A program made the position numbers and the translations under genes. Below, in pieces: positions 9,214 to 17,129 of a stretch of DNA of 64,000 nucleotides (position 1 is the first letter of the stretch; every line of letters starts with the position of its first letter). The notes under the pieces are model-generated. The model did no database searches, was not told where the DNA came from, and was given only the letters and a program-made list of their open reading frames with translations. Source of the stretch: Pseudofulvibacter geojedonensis (lineage in GTDB: Bacteria > Bacteroidota > Bacteroidia > Flavobacteriales > Flavobacteriaceae); assembly GCF_042675745.1 (NCBI RefSeq), contig NZ_JBHTJM010000001.1, positions 62,001-126,000 of the forward strand, given 5' to 3'.

Positions 9214-9221
9214 CAAATATA
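9214..9221 (-). promoter_or_regulatory. Candidate -7 box of the LytTR operon, close to the start codon
   Basis: The minus strand reads TATATTTG, a perfect TAnnTTTG match, only 3 bases before the ATG at 9210. If used, transcription would begin at or very near the start codon and the mRNA would be leaderless. The spacing makes the call uncertain. Confidence 0.35.
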
Positions 9222-9251
9222 AAGAGTCGGTTATAATTTCTTCACAAATAA

Positions 9252-9280
9252 TTTATGACTAGCAAAACTGATTTATAAAT
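9252..9280. promoter_or_regulatory. Candidate LytTR operator upstream of the LytTR operon
   Basis: TTTATGACT at 9252-9260 and TTTATAAAT at 9272-9280 form an imperfect direct repeat with an 11-base spacer, 42-70 bases upstream of the regulator's start. Motif, orientation and 20-base period match the repeat at 5416-5444, which suggests autoregulation. Confidence 0.5.
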
Positions 9281-9316
9281 GATTGTAATTATTTTATATT
9301 TTGACTATTAATTTCT

Positions 9317-9778
9317 TTAAGGCATTATTATAGAATTATTTTTTGTTTGTTTGATAACAAACGAAGTTTGTATGTTAGAAATAACTCCTAATTGAGAAAT
9401 CTTTTCAATTATAAAATTTTGATAGTCATTCATATCATTGAGAATAACCTTTAGCAAAACATCATAATTACCGGCAATGTAAGATACTTCTAATATCTCA
9501 TCCATACCTTTAACATGTTCTTCAAACTCTATAAAATCTGATCCCTGATGCTTAACTAAAGTTACTTGGCAATATGCTAACAATGTTTTTCCTAAAGTTT
9601 GTGGATTTACTATAGCCATATACTTATTTATAATGCCATTACTTTCTAGTCTTTTTATTCGTTCATGCGTGGGGGTTATAGATAAGTTTACCTTATTTGC
9701 AAGTTGTTTAATAGACTGCTTACAGTCTTTTTGAAGTTCACGAATTAAACATAAATCGATTTCATCTAATTGATTCAT
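9317..9778 (-). CDS. Lrp/AsnC-family transcriptional regulator (divergent from hdc)
   Basis: A 153-residue feast/famine regulator. The N-terminal helix-turn-helix runs DEIDLCLIRELQKDCKQSIK then LANKVNLSITPTHERIKRLE and NGIINKYMAIVNPQ. The C-terminal RAM/AsnC effector domain (about 65-150) contains EVSYIAGNYDVLLKVILNDM, the usual ligand-binding region for amino acids. It is divergent from the histidine decarboxylase gene across a 151-base region, which makes local control of that gene the simplest hypothesis. The candidate promoter box TACCTTTG lies at 9816-9823 on the minus strand. Confidence 0.92.
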   Translation of the reverse strand: MNQLDEIDLCLIRELQKDCKQSIKQLANKVNLSITPTHERIKRLESNGIINKYMAIVNPQTLGKTLLAYCQVTLVKHQGSDFIEFEEHVKGMDEILEVSYIAGNYDVLLKVILNDMNDYQNFIIEKISQLGVISNIQTSFVIKQTKNNSIIMP

Positions 9779-9815
9779 AGCAAAAATTTCTGTTTAAGGG
9801 TTAAAAAACAATAGT

Positions 9816-9823
9816 CAAAGGTA
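9816..9823 (-). promoter_or_regulatory. Candidate -7 box of the Lrp-type regulator
   Basis: The minus strand reads TACCTTTG, matching TAnnTTTG, 37 bases upstream of the ATG at 9778. Confidence 0.45.
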
Positions 9824-9901
9824 TAAATTTCTTTTATATAGAAAATAACAAGTATTTTTTCTTAAATATACATCTTATAACAGTAATATATACCTCAGTT
9901 T

Positions 9902-9909
9902 TATCTTTG
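9902..9909 (+). promoter_or_regulatory. Candidate -7 box of the histidine decarboxylase gene
   Basis: TATCTTTG matches TAnnTTTG and ends 20 bases before the ATG at 9930, leaving a short leader. No clear -33 TTG is seen. Confidence 0.5.
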
Positions 9910-9929
9910 CAAAAAAATAAAATTGAATT

Positions 9930-11042
9930 ATGACAGAAATAGAACAGATTTACAGTAGAATTAATGAAAATTCTTCTAGCTTTTTAGGTTACCCTTTAGC
10001 TAAAGATTTTAATTATAAAGAGTTTGCTCCGTTTTTAAATTTATGTATAAATAATGTTGGAGACCCAGAATCTCCTTCTACATTAGCAATAGACACAAAA
10101 GATGTAGAAAGAGAGGTAGTTTCCTTTTTTGCAGACATTTTATCTTCTAGTATAAAAGATATTTGGGGATATGTTACAAACGGAGGAACAGAAGGAAATC
10201 TTTATGGTTTATACTTAGCCCGTGAAAGCTTTAATAACCCTATTGTTTATTATAGCGAGTCTACACACTATAGTGTTAAAAAGAACTTACACTTACTAAA
10301 CTTAAACAGTATTGTTGTAAGGAGTCAGCCAAATGGTGAAATGGATTATGAAGATTTAGAAAATCTTATTACACTAAATAGAGATAAGCCTGCAGTTTTC
10401 TTCTTAAACATAGGAACTACTATGACTGAAGCTATTGACAATATAGATCAAGTAAAAAGGATCATTAATAAATATGCCATTAAAGATTATTATATACACT
10501 GTGATGCTGCTTTTTTAGGCTGTATTGCCCCTTTTGTAGAACCAAAACCAAAGTTTGATTTTTCTGAAGGAATTGATAGTATTTCTATTTCTGGTCATAA
10601 ATTTATAGGAGGTCCTATACCATGTGGTATTGTTCTGGCTAAGCGAAAACACAGAAATCGTATTGTAAATTCGGTTTCTTATGTAGGAACTTTAGACACA
10701 ACTATTACTGGGTCTAGAAACGGTTTAACTCCTTTATTTTTATGGTCGTTTATTAAAAAAAATGGTAAGAAAGGATTAATAAGTAGAGCTAGAAAATCTC
10801 AAGAATTAGCTGCCTATACCGAAGAAAGACTAAAAAATATTGGCATTAATGCATGGCGTAATAATGATGCCTTAACAGTAGTTTTTGACAAGCCATCTGC
10901 TAAATTGCTCAAAAAATATCAATTAGCATCAGAAAATAATATAGCACATATTATTTGTATTCCTGGTTTAGAAAAAGTACAAATTGATGCTTTTATTGAA
11001 GATTATAAAAAAGAGATATTAGTATCAGAAGTATTTGCTTAA
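9930..11042 (+). CDS. hdc: PLP-dependent histidine decarboxylase
   Basis: The 370-residue protein belongs to the group II PLP decarboxylases. Diagnostic segments are TNGGTEGNLYGLYLARE (residues 83-99), STHYSVKK with the PLP-stacking H113, HCDAAFLG with D192, and SGHKFIGGPIPCGIV with the Schiff-base lysine K224. The SGHK...GxPIPCG version is that of bacterial histidine decarboxylases of the Morganella type (about 380 residues) rather than glutamate or tyrosine decarboxylases. It should convert histidine to histamine plus CO2 in the cytosol. No histidine/histamine antiporter, siderophore gene cluster or other pathway gene lies next to it; the only associated gene is the divergent Lrp-type regulator. 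Substrate is inferred from motif similarity. Confidence 0.85.
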   Translation: MTEIEQIYSRINENSSSFLGYPLAKDFNYKEFAPFLNLCINNVGDPESPSTLAIDTKDVEREVVSFFADILSSSIKDIWGYVTNGGTEGNLYGLYLARESFNNPIVYYSESTHYSVKKNLHLLNLNSIVVRSQPNGEMDYEDLENLITLNRDKPAVFFLNIGTTMTEAIDNIDQVKRIINKYAIKDYYIHCDAAFLGCIAPFVEPKPKFDFSEGIDSISISGHKFIGGPIPCGIVLAKRKHRNRIVNSVSYVGTLDTTITGSRNGLTPLFLWSFIKKNGKKGLISRARKSQELAAYTEERLKNIGINAWRNNDALTVVFDKPSAKLLKKYQLASENNIAHIICIPGLEKVQIDAFIEDYKKEILVSEVFA

Positions 11043-11075
11043 AAATATAATACCTACATCATTTTGTCTTAAAAT

Positions 11076-11108
11076 AAAAAAGGTCATCTAAGTTTAGATG
11101 GCCTTTAT
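11076..11108. terminator. Bidirectional terminator between hdc and a methyltransferase gene
   Basis: AAAGGTCATCTAA pairs with TTAGATGGCCTTT (one wobble) around a 2-base gap, with A-rich sequence before and T-rich after. It lies between two convergent genes. Confidence 0.8.
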
Positions 11109-11112
11109 TTTA

Positions 11113-11769
11113 CTACAAAGTATATAAAACGGTTTTTATAACACCTTTATTTTCATTTAATTTAATAGAAAGTAATTCTTCTTCTGTTCTAGGCTTGAAA
11201 TTAAAAGGAGGTTTTGTTATAACCAAACCACTTTTCTTTTTTAATCGAATCCCTTGTCCAGATATAATATCTTGATTCGCTATAAATCCTCCGGTAGGTA
11301 TATGCTCTGTAACTATAACATGTTTAAAGTTGTATAATTTTGTTACAACTTCTTGTACTTCTCGATTAGATAAATGCTGTAAAACTTGCCTAATAATAAC
11401 ACAATCGGCTTGTGGTAAATTGTCTTTTGCAATGTCTAAACAAATGAATTCTAATCCTTTCTTCGAATATAATTTTTTATTCCTATCAATTAGATTTTCA
11501 ACAATATCTACTGCTATATAGCGATGGGTATAACCTACTAACCTATTACCTACATTGAAATCTCCACAACCTAAATCTAACACCGTAAGTCCCTTTGCTT
11601 TAGATTCTAAAAATTCTATTAGAACATTTACATAAGGTTCTACCAATTGTGATAGATGAGATCCTTCTCCAGAATAAAAATCGTACTCCTCTCCTCCCCA
11701 GAGTTTCATTTCATATACTTGTGTCATCGCAGCTTTAGTAGGCCAAGGTTTATTCTTTTTTTCTTTCAA
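11113..11769 (-). CDS. Class I SAM-dependent methyltransferase, substrate unknown
   Basis: A 218-residue cytosolic protein with the Rossmann-type methyltransferase signature: motif I VLDLGCGDFNVGNRL (about residues 64-78), acidic motif II IAVDIVENLIDRNKK (about 88-102), and CVIIRQVLQHLSNREVQ as the post-I/IV region. The N-terminal extension with KLWGGEEYDFYSGEGSH resembles small uncharacterised methyltransferases annotated in sugar or cell-envelope contexts. It stands alone between convergent hdc and a divergent lipoprotein gene, so context gives no substrate. The family is secure, the function is not. Confidence 0.85.
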   Translation of the reverse strand: MKEKKNKPWPTKAAMTQVYEMKLWGGEEYDFYSGEGSHLSQLVEPYVNVLIEFLESKAKGLTVLDLGCGDFNVGNRLVGYTHRYIAVDIVENLIDRNKKLYSKKGLEFICLDIAKDNLPQADCVIIRQVLQHLSNREVQEVVTKLYNFKHVIVTEHIPTGGFIANQDIISGQGIRLKKKSGLVITKPPFNFKPRTEEELLSIKLNENKGVIKTVLYTL

Positions 11770-11828
11770 TTAAAACTAGTTAAAGTTAGTAACGGCAAAA
11801 TGATTTATATTTATATAAAATTACAACT

Positions 11829-12503
11829 ATGCATAAACACTTCTTGCTTATAATTATCACAATTGTATTAATCTCGTGTAAAGAAAATAAAAAAAACACC
11901 AATTCTAAAGTTGAAAAAGAAACATATGAGGTAGAGGTTGATTCATACCAAATTAGTGAAGAAGAGTCCGAAAAATTACGGATTGAAGATTCAATCAATA
12001 TTGAAATAAATAAAAAAATAATAGAAAAAGAATCAATACTTAAGAAAAACGGAAATTATACAGATAGAGATCAAATTGTAAATATTTTAATAAAACTAGG
12101 TTTCTTATCGTCTTTTAAAGCTAATAATGTAGCTTTAAAAGAAATAGTTCTTAAACCAGATAGTAAAGATGTTTACTGGGTTCCGTGCAAGTATAAAACA
12201 AAAACTACTATCGAATTTAATGATCGAGATTCATCTCCATATCTAATTGCGTCTACATCTAACTTAGATACTTTTTACTATTATATAGACAAGATTTCAA
12301 TAAATAAAAACGGTAATGAAATAGAAATAAGTCTAAAAAGCATAGCTCAAGATGGCAGTATATCTGATAAATATCATATAAAGCCTTTTATGGTATACCT
12401 ATATGATCACTATGTATTAGAATTTAATCATAAATCTTTTGCTATAAAGTCTATTGTTGATTCTTTAAAAGTTGAAGAGTGTGATGAACCAAAAAGAAGA
12501 TAA
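11829..12503 (+). CDS. Predicted lipoprotein of unknown function
   Basis: The 224-residue product starts with a lipoprotein signal peptide: MHKHFLLIIITIVLISC with the lipobox cysteine at residue 17, followed by a long charged linker rich in Glu and Lys (about residues 18-70). The rest is a mixed alpha/beta globular part with no motif I recognise. It should be anchored in the membrane facing the periplasm or cell surface. The last 20 bases overlap the next gene, so the two are probably co-translated. I do not recognise the family. Confidence 0.7.
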   Translation: MHKHFLLIIITIVLISCKENKKNTNSKVEKETYEVEVDSYQISEEESEKLRIEDSINIEINKKIIEKESILKKNGNYTDRDQIVNILIKLGFLSSFKANNVALKEIVLKPDSKDVYWVPCKYKTKTTIEFNDRDSSPYLIASTSNLDTFYYYIDKISINKNGNEIEISLKSIAQDGSISDKYHIKPFMVYLYDHYVLEFNHKSFAIKSIVDSLKVEECDEPKRR

Positions 12504-12927
12504 ATACCCAGAAATTATAGCCTTAAAACGTTTTTGTAAAGAAAAAAACTGCTTTACAAAACAAGCAGATAGTTCATATAATATTCATCCGTATTTAACT
12601 CCTATTTTATTATTTATAGGTAATGAAGAAGTTTTGATACAAGTACAAGACGAATATGAAGACTTATTTAAAGATAACGTTCTGCTTAACGTTATTCTTT
12701 GTTTACAAGAATTAGAGTTGGTTGAAGATTCTACAGATTATCTAAATTGGCTACAATTACAGAGTATTGAAAAAAGTACTGAATCTTTACGATTATATTA
12801 TCAGAACATGGTTAAAACTGTCTCAAAATTAAGAGTTCAATTTCCAAATAACAGAATTACAGCTTTTATACCAGATTTAGATTATCAACTTAATTCGAAT
12901 AGTATGTATTACTTAAGAAAGAAATAG
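12484..12927 (+). CDS. Conserved-looking hypothetical protein, 147 residues
   Basis: The ATG at 12484 gives MNQKEDKYPEIIALKRFCKE; in-frame upstream codons are still inside the previous gene, so a start there is less likely, although GTG at 12481 is possible. The protein is acidic, probably cytosolic (no signal peptide or membrane segment), and mostly helical, with FCKEKNCFTKQ near residues 15-26. It overlaps the lipoprotein gene by 20 bases in another frame, indicating translational coupling. I do not recognise the family. Confidence 0.65.
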   Translation: MNQKEDKYPEIIALKRFCKEKNCFTKQADSSYNIHPYLTPILLFIGNEEVLIQVQDEYEDLFKDNVLLNVILCLQELELVEDSTDYLNWLQLQSIEKSTESLRLYYQNMVKTVSKLRVQFPNNRITAFIPDLDYQLNSNSMYYLRKK

Positions 12928-12937
12928 TATAAAATAT

Positions 12938-12977
12938 AAAAAGCCACCTTATAATGATTAATAAAGTGGCTAATTTA
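12938..12977. terminator. Terminator hairpin between convergent genes
   Basis: AGCCACCTTAT (12942-12952) pairs with ATAAAGTGGCT (12961-12971) apart from one mismatch, flanked by AAAAA before and TAATTTATTT after. It serves the orphan gene pair and probably the aminotransferase gene opposite. Confidence 0.7.
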
Positions 12978-12996
12978 TTTATCTGTAGTTATGTTT

Positions 12997-14244
12997 TTAA
13001 ACAGCTACAGATGCTTTCATTTCTAATGCGGCTATTTTTGTAGCTAAGCAAACTATTCTCATTGCCTGTTCTATTTCATCTATGGTAGGACAAGAAGGAG
13101 CTAAACGAATATTACTATTTTTAGGATCTTTTTTATAAGGATAAGTTGCACCTGCTCCTGTAAGTTTCACACCAGCCTCGGCAGAAAGTGCTACTACTCT
13201 TTTTGCACAACCTTCAGGAACATTAAAACTAATAAAGTATCCTCCTTTTGGTTTCGTCCAGGTTGCTAAGTTTGTTCCTCCTAATTCTTCTTCTAAAATA
13301 CTCAAGGTCTTAACAAAACGAGGCTTTAATAAAGCTGCATGTTTTTTCATATGCTCATACAGACCTTCAATATTTTTAAAAAAACGATTGTGTCTTTCCT
13401 GATTTAATTTATCTGGACCAATAGTAGAAATAAACAAATGTTTTCTATACCAATCCATGTTATCAGTACTACCTCCAACTGCAGCTACCCCTGCACCTGC
13501 AAAAGTAATTTTAGATGTTGAACACAGAATAAAAGGTCTATTATCGTTACCAAACTCTTTACAAGTAGTCAAAATATTTTTTAATTGATCTTGATCTTCA
13601 GACAAATGATGTACAGCATATGCGTTATCCCAAAAGATTCTAAAATCTTCTGCAGCTGTGTTCATCATACTTAAACGATTTACCACTTCATCTGAACAAC
13701 TTAATCCTGTTGGATTACTGTATTTAGGAACTATCCAAATACCTTTTATACTAGAGTCATTAGCAACCAATTTTTCTACAACGTCCATATCAGGTCCATC
13801 TTCCGTACAAGCAACTGGAATCATATCAATACCAAAGTGCTCACAAATGCTAAAGTGACGATCATATCCTGGAACTGGACAAATAAATTTAATTTTTTCT
13901 TTTCCCCAAGGCTGATAACTATCACACATACCATGAGTTATCCCTCTAGATATAATATCATGCATAATTGTTAAAGAAGCATTTCCTCCAATAACAACTT
14001 CTTCTACAGAAGATACTTCTAAAAAATCTTTAAATAATTGTTTAGTTGCTGGCAATCCATCTAATCCTCCATAATTTCTAGTTTCAGCTCCAGTAGAACT
14101 TAAATAATCGTTAGATGTAACAGTATCTAAAAGCTCATTAGACAAATCTAATTGAGCAGCACTTGGCTTTCCTCTAGACATGTCTAATGATAATTTTTTT
14201 GCTTTAAAAGCTTCAAACTGTGTTTGTAACTGTTCGAGTGTCAT
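12997..14244 (-). CDS. Class Ic aspartate aminotransferase-like PLP enzyme
   Basis: The 415-residue protein is a fold-type I aminotransferase of the type Ic aspartate aminotransferase group (PF12897-like, as in actinobacterial AspC/AspT), not the classical AspC. Recognisable segments are the N-terminal LSLDMSRGKPSAAQLDL, RNYGGLDGLPATKQLF, the PLP-pocket KYSNPTGLSCSDEVV, FWDNAYAVHHL, and the Schiff-base lysine in CSTSKITFAGAGVA (near residue 246). C-terminal GGYFISFNVPEGCAKRVV and SNIRLAPSCP supply the substrate carboxylate arginine. It should interconvert aspartate/2-oxoglutarate and oxaloacetate/glutamate. It lies 21 bases after asnA in the same direction, so aspartate supply and asparagine synthesis are likely co-transcribed. 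Confidence 0.87.
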   Translation of the reverse strand: MTLEQLQTQFEAFKAKKLSLDMSRGKPSAAQLDLSNELLDTVTSNDYLSSTGAETRNYGGLDGLPATKQLFKDFLEVSSVEEVVIGGNASLTIMHDIISRGITHGMCDSYQPWGKEKIKFICPVPGYDRHFSICEHFGIDMIPVACTEDGPDMDVVEKLVANDSSIKGIWIVPKYSNPTGLSCSDEVVNRLSMMNTAAEDFRIFWDNAYAVHHLSEDQDQLKNILTTCKEFGNDNRPFILCSTSKITFAGAGVAAVGGSTDNMDWYRKHLFISTIGPDKLNQERHNRFFKNIEGLYEHMKKHAALLKPRFVKTLSILEEELGGTNLATWTKPKGGYFISFNVPEGCAKRVVALSAEAGVKLTGAGATYPYKKDPKNSNIRLAPSCPTIDEIEQAMRIVCLATKIAALEMKASVAV

Positions 14245-14265
14245 TTTTTGTGTTGTTGTGTTTTC

Positions 14266-15222
14266 TTAATATGCCGTAAAGATAGGCTGTACGGTTGAAA
14301 TATCCGCTCTTTTATTTACAAACATTGCTACTCTACTTTGCCCTATTCCACCACCTATTGTATAAGGCAGTTTTCCCGCTAATAAAGCCGTATGAAAAGG
14401 TAATTCTTTTCTTTTTTCTTGTCCTGTTAGTTTTAATTGATGTTCTAAAGCTTTTTCATCTACACGAACACCCATAGAACTAATTTCTAAACTCTTTTCT
14501 CTTATAGAGTCCCAGACCAATAAATCGGCATTAATACCAGGTCTACCTTGTGCATCTTTGGTTGTCCAATCATCGTAATCTGGAGCTCTTAAATCATGTT
14601 CTACTCCGTTAGACAGCTTGTCTCCTATGCCAATTAATAAAACTGCTCCAAACTCTCTAGTTATAGCATGTTCTCGTTCTTTTGAACTTAATGCAGGATA
14701 TTTTTCATATAAATCTTCTGTATGCATTACAGTTAACGATTCTGGTAAGCTTACTACTCTACCAATCTTTGTAGCCATCTCTTTCTCGGTCTCTTTTAAT
14801 GCTTCAAAAACTGCCGTTCCATGAGCAACCAAGGTTTCAATAGTCCTCTCTTGCTTATCAATAACCTTTTCCCAATCCCATTGATCTACCAAATGTGAAT
14901 GAATACTCGATAATTCTTCATCTGCCCTTATTGCTTTCATATCGGTTACTATACCTTCCCCTTTTTTAGCTTCAAGCTCTCCAAGGTACCAACGTTTCCA
15001 TTTTGCTAATGAATGTACAATTTCATGTTCAACTCCTCCTAACTTAAAAGATACTGGTCTTTCTACTCCATTTAGATTATCATTCAAACCAGAATTTTCA
15101 GATACATAAAGAGGCGCATTCACCTTAGTTAAGTTTAAACGCTTTTTCAATTGTGTTTCAAATACTTCTTTCGATTTAGTGATTAATTGTTCACTTGCTA
15201 AACTTCTTTTAATAGTTTTCAT
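14266..15222 (-). CDS. asnA: Aspartate-ammonia ligase (asparagine synthetase A)
   Basis: The 318-residue protein matches AsnA along its length (E. coli enzyme about 330 residues). Class II aminoacyl-tRNA-synthetase-like motifs are visible: APLYVSENSGLNDNLNGVERPVSF near the N-terminus, EIVHSLAKWKRWYLGE, GIVTDMKAIRADEE, SIHSHLVDQWDWEKVI, and the C-terminal PYTIGGGIGQSRVAM (motif 3 with the ATP-binding Arg). It makes asparagine from aspartate, ammonia and ATP in the cytosol. It is followed by the aspartate aminotransferase gene and is divergent from an AsnC-type regulator, the same pairing as asnA/asnC in E. coli. Confidence 0.96.
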   Translation of the reverse strand: MKTIKRSLASEQLITKSKEVFETQLKKRLNLTKVNAPLYVSENSGLNDNLNGVERPVSFKLGGVEHEIVHSLAKWKRWYLGELEAKKGEGIVTDMKAIRADEELSSIHSHLVDQWDWEKVIDKQERTIETLVAHGTAVFEALKETEKEMATKIGRVVSLPESLTVMHTEDLYEKYPALSSKEREHAITREFGAVLLIGIGDKLSNGVEHDLRAPDYDDWTTKDAQGRPGINADLLVWDSIREKSLEISSMGVRVDEKALEHQLKLTGQEKRKELPFHTALLAGKLPYTIGGGIGQSRVAMFVNKRADISTVQPIFTAY

Positions 15223-15248
15223 GATAATTAAGTTATTAATTCTGAAAA

Positions 15249-15256
15249 CAAAAATA
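15249..15256 (-). promoter_or_regulatory. Candidate -7 box of asnA
   Basis: The minus strand reads TATTTTTG (TAnnTTTG), 26 bases before the asnA ATG, within the 163-base AT-rich divergent region shared with the AsnC-type regulator. Confidence 0.45.
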
Positions 15257-15385
15257 TTTAGTTATTAAATTAAAATGTTTAAATAAGTTTATTTTTTTTA
15301 TGCTTTTGCATATATTGCTTTTTTTTTGAAACTTTAATGCTTAATTAAATAATTTTTTATTACTTAACCATATACAAAATAGCTT

Positions 15386-15841
15386 ATGAACTTTCATTTA
15401 GATAGTACCGATAAAAAAATTTTAAAACACCTCATAAAAGATGCTAGAATTAAAGTAGTAGATATAGCTAGTTTTGTAGGTGTTACTAGTGCTGCTATAC
15501 ATCAAAGAATCGGAAAAATTAAACGAGGTGGTATTATTAAAGAATTTACTTTACGACTCGATGAAAAAAAATTAGGATATGCTACCTGCGCTTTCGTTGG
15601 AGTTTTTTTAGATAAGAATAGTAACTACGAACAAATAATTAATCAGTTAAAACGTATTGAAGAAGTGGTTGAAGCTCATTATACTACGGGTGAATACGGA
15701 TTATTTGTAAAACTATATACTAAAGACAATGATCATTTAATGACAGTTTTAAACAAAAAAATCAAACAAATTAAAGAAGTAACGAGAACAGAAACTTTTA
15801 TTTCTTTAGAAGAACCTATAAATAGATCTATATCTTTTTAA
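15386..15841 (+). CDS. Lrp/AsnC-family regulator divergent from asnA
   Basis: A 151-residue regulator with helix-turn-helix LDSTDKKILKHLIKDARI followed by DIASFVGVTSAAIHQRIGKI, and a C-terminal RAM domain with EVVEAHYTTGEYGLFVKLYT. As in E. coli, where AsnC activates asnA and senses asparagine, this gene is back to back with asnA, so asparagine-responsive control is the best guess. It is distinct in sequence from the other Lrp-type regulator near hdc. Confidence 0.92.
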   Translation: MNFHLDSTDKKILKHLIKDARIKVVDIASFVGVTSAAIHQRIGKIKRGGIIKEFTLRLDEKKLGYATCAFVGVFLDKNSNYEQIINQLKRIEEVVEAHYTTGEYGLFVKLYTKDNDHLMTVLNKKIKQIKEVTRTETFISLEEPINRSISF

Positions 15842-15919
15842 GCATTGAGATGACAAACATCTTTATATTTAAGTAATAATAATGTAAATTATACGTCTAA
15901 TCTTCATATAAAAGGTCAA

Positions 15920-16426
15920 ATGCGTGTATTTCTGTTATTATTACTACTTGCCACCAGTATTTACTCTTCTTTAGCACAAGATATGAGCAATGAGGAGCTA
16001 CAAAAAATCATAAAAAAACAATCAGATAGTATTCAAGACCGTAGTCGTTTAGGTTACTGGCAATTTCATAAAGAAGATGTACTTCTAATTTGTGTTACTG
16101 ACACGAAAGCTAATAGAATGCGAATCATGTCTCCTATAACAAAGGTAGAGCAATTAAATAACGAATTACTTTTAAACTCTTTAACAGCAAACTTTCATAC
16201 CGCATTAGATGTTAAGTACGCAATATCAGATAATATACTTTGGTCTGTTTTTATTCACCCCTTAAAAGAATTAGCAACTCATCAAGTTGAAGATGCAATT
16301 TCACAGGTATACTATGCCAATCTAACTTTTGGTTACACCTACTCTAGTACAAACTTAGTTTTCCCTGGAAAAAAAGAGAATTCTGAAAAACAAAAAGATA
16401 CGAATAACCCCAAAACAAAACATTAA
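15920..16426 (+). CDS. Predicted secreted/periplasmic protein of unknown function
   Basis: The 168-residue product has a clear signal peptide, MRVFLLLLLLATSIYSSLA/Q, cleaved near residue 19-20. The mature part (about 148 residues) contains MRIMSPITKVEQLNNELLL and a repeated Tyr/Phe-rich C-terminal section, ending in a Lys-rich tail. No membrane segment follows the signal. It lies 2 bases before the AhpD-like gene and is probably co-transcribed with it. I do not recognise the family. Confidence 0.65.
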   Translation: MRVFLLLLLLATSIYSSLAQDMSNEELQKIIKKQSDSIQDRSRLGYWQFHKEDVLLICVTDTKANRMRIMSPITKVEQLNNELLLNSLTANFHTALDVKYAISDNILWSVFIHPLKELATHQVEDAISQVYYANLTFGYTYSSTNLVFPGKKENSEKQKDTNNPKTKH

Positions 16427-16428
16427 TC

Positions 16429-17034
16429 ATGAGCTGGATAAAAACCATTTCTTTTGAAGAGGCTACTGGTAAATTAAAAACCATTTACAACCGAATTAAA
16501 GGTCCAAACAATCAAATTGACAATGTATTAAGTATTCATAGTTTGAGACCGCATACGTTAACTGGTCATATGAGCTTATACAAAAATGTTCTTCACCATT
16601 CAGATAATACATTCGACAATTGGTTCTTAGAACTATTAGGAACTTATACCAGTTTTTTAAATAAATGTGACTATTGTTTTGAACATCATTTTGTAGGAAT
16701 GTCTCATTTTTTAGATAACAACCAAAAGGCTAAAGCCATAAAACAAGCAATACAAGAAGACAATTTATCCAGTGTGCTAAACAACAAACAACTTCATTTG
16801 GCAAATTATACCAAAAAACTAACCTTTGAACCATACAATATTCAGAAATCTGATATAGAAATGTATCAGCAAGCAGGAATAGATGACGGTGAACTATTAG
16901 AAATTAATCAGGTTGTTTCTTATTTTAACTATGTTAACAGAACTGTTTTAGGTCTTGGAGTCAACACTAATAATGAAGTATTAGGACTATCTCCTAAGAA
17001 TACTAATTCTGAAACTGAATGGTCACATCAATAA
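16429..17034 (+). CDS. AhpD-like peroxidase-related protein (carboxymuconolactone decarboxylase fold)
   Basis: The 201-residue protein carries the AhpD-type active site in LNKCDYCFEHHFVG: C80, C83 and H87 form the CxxC-x3-H motif, preceded by the conserved Glu about ten residues earlier (FLELLGTYTS). Proteins of this uncharacterised peroxidase-related group are all-helical and typically 180-200 residues long. A thiol-disulfide or alkylhydroperoxide-reducing role in the cytosol is likely but unproven. It is preceded by a small secreted protein gene with a 2-base gap. Confidence 0.85.
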   Translation: MSWIKTISFEEATGKLKTIYNRIKGPNNQIDNVLSIHSLRPHTLTGHMSLYKNVLHHSDNTFDNWFLELLGTYTSFLNKCDYCFEHHFVGMSHFLDNNQKAKAIKQAIQEDNLSSVLNNKQLHLANYTKKLTFEPYNIQKSDIEMYQQAGIDDGELLEINQVVSYFNYVNRTVLGLGVNTNNEVLGLSPKNTNSETEWSHQ

Positions 17035-17129
17035 AATGTATTGAACGCTAAAAAATTCTTAAAAATGGTCTAATATTTGTTTAGTAATTAGAAATATCAG
17101 AATTTGGCTTCAAATTTAAAACACTAACC

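Noticed and set aside
9930..11042. Glutamate or tyrosine decarboxylase
   Set aside because: The lysine region has the SGHK...GxPIPCG form and the length of about 370 residues that fit the histidine decarboxylase subgroup better than the longer GAD/TDC enzymes.
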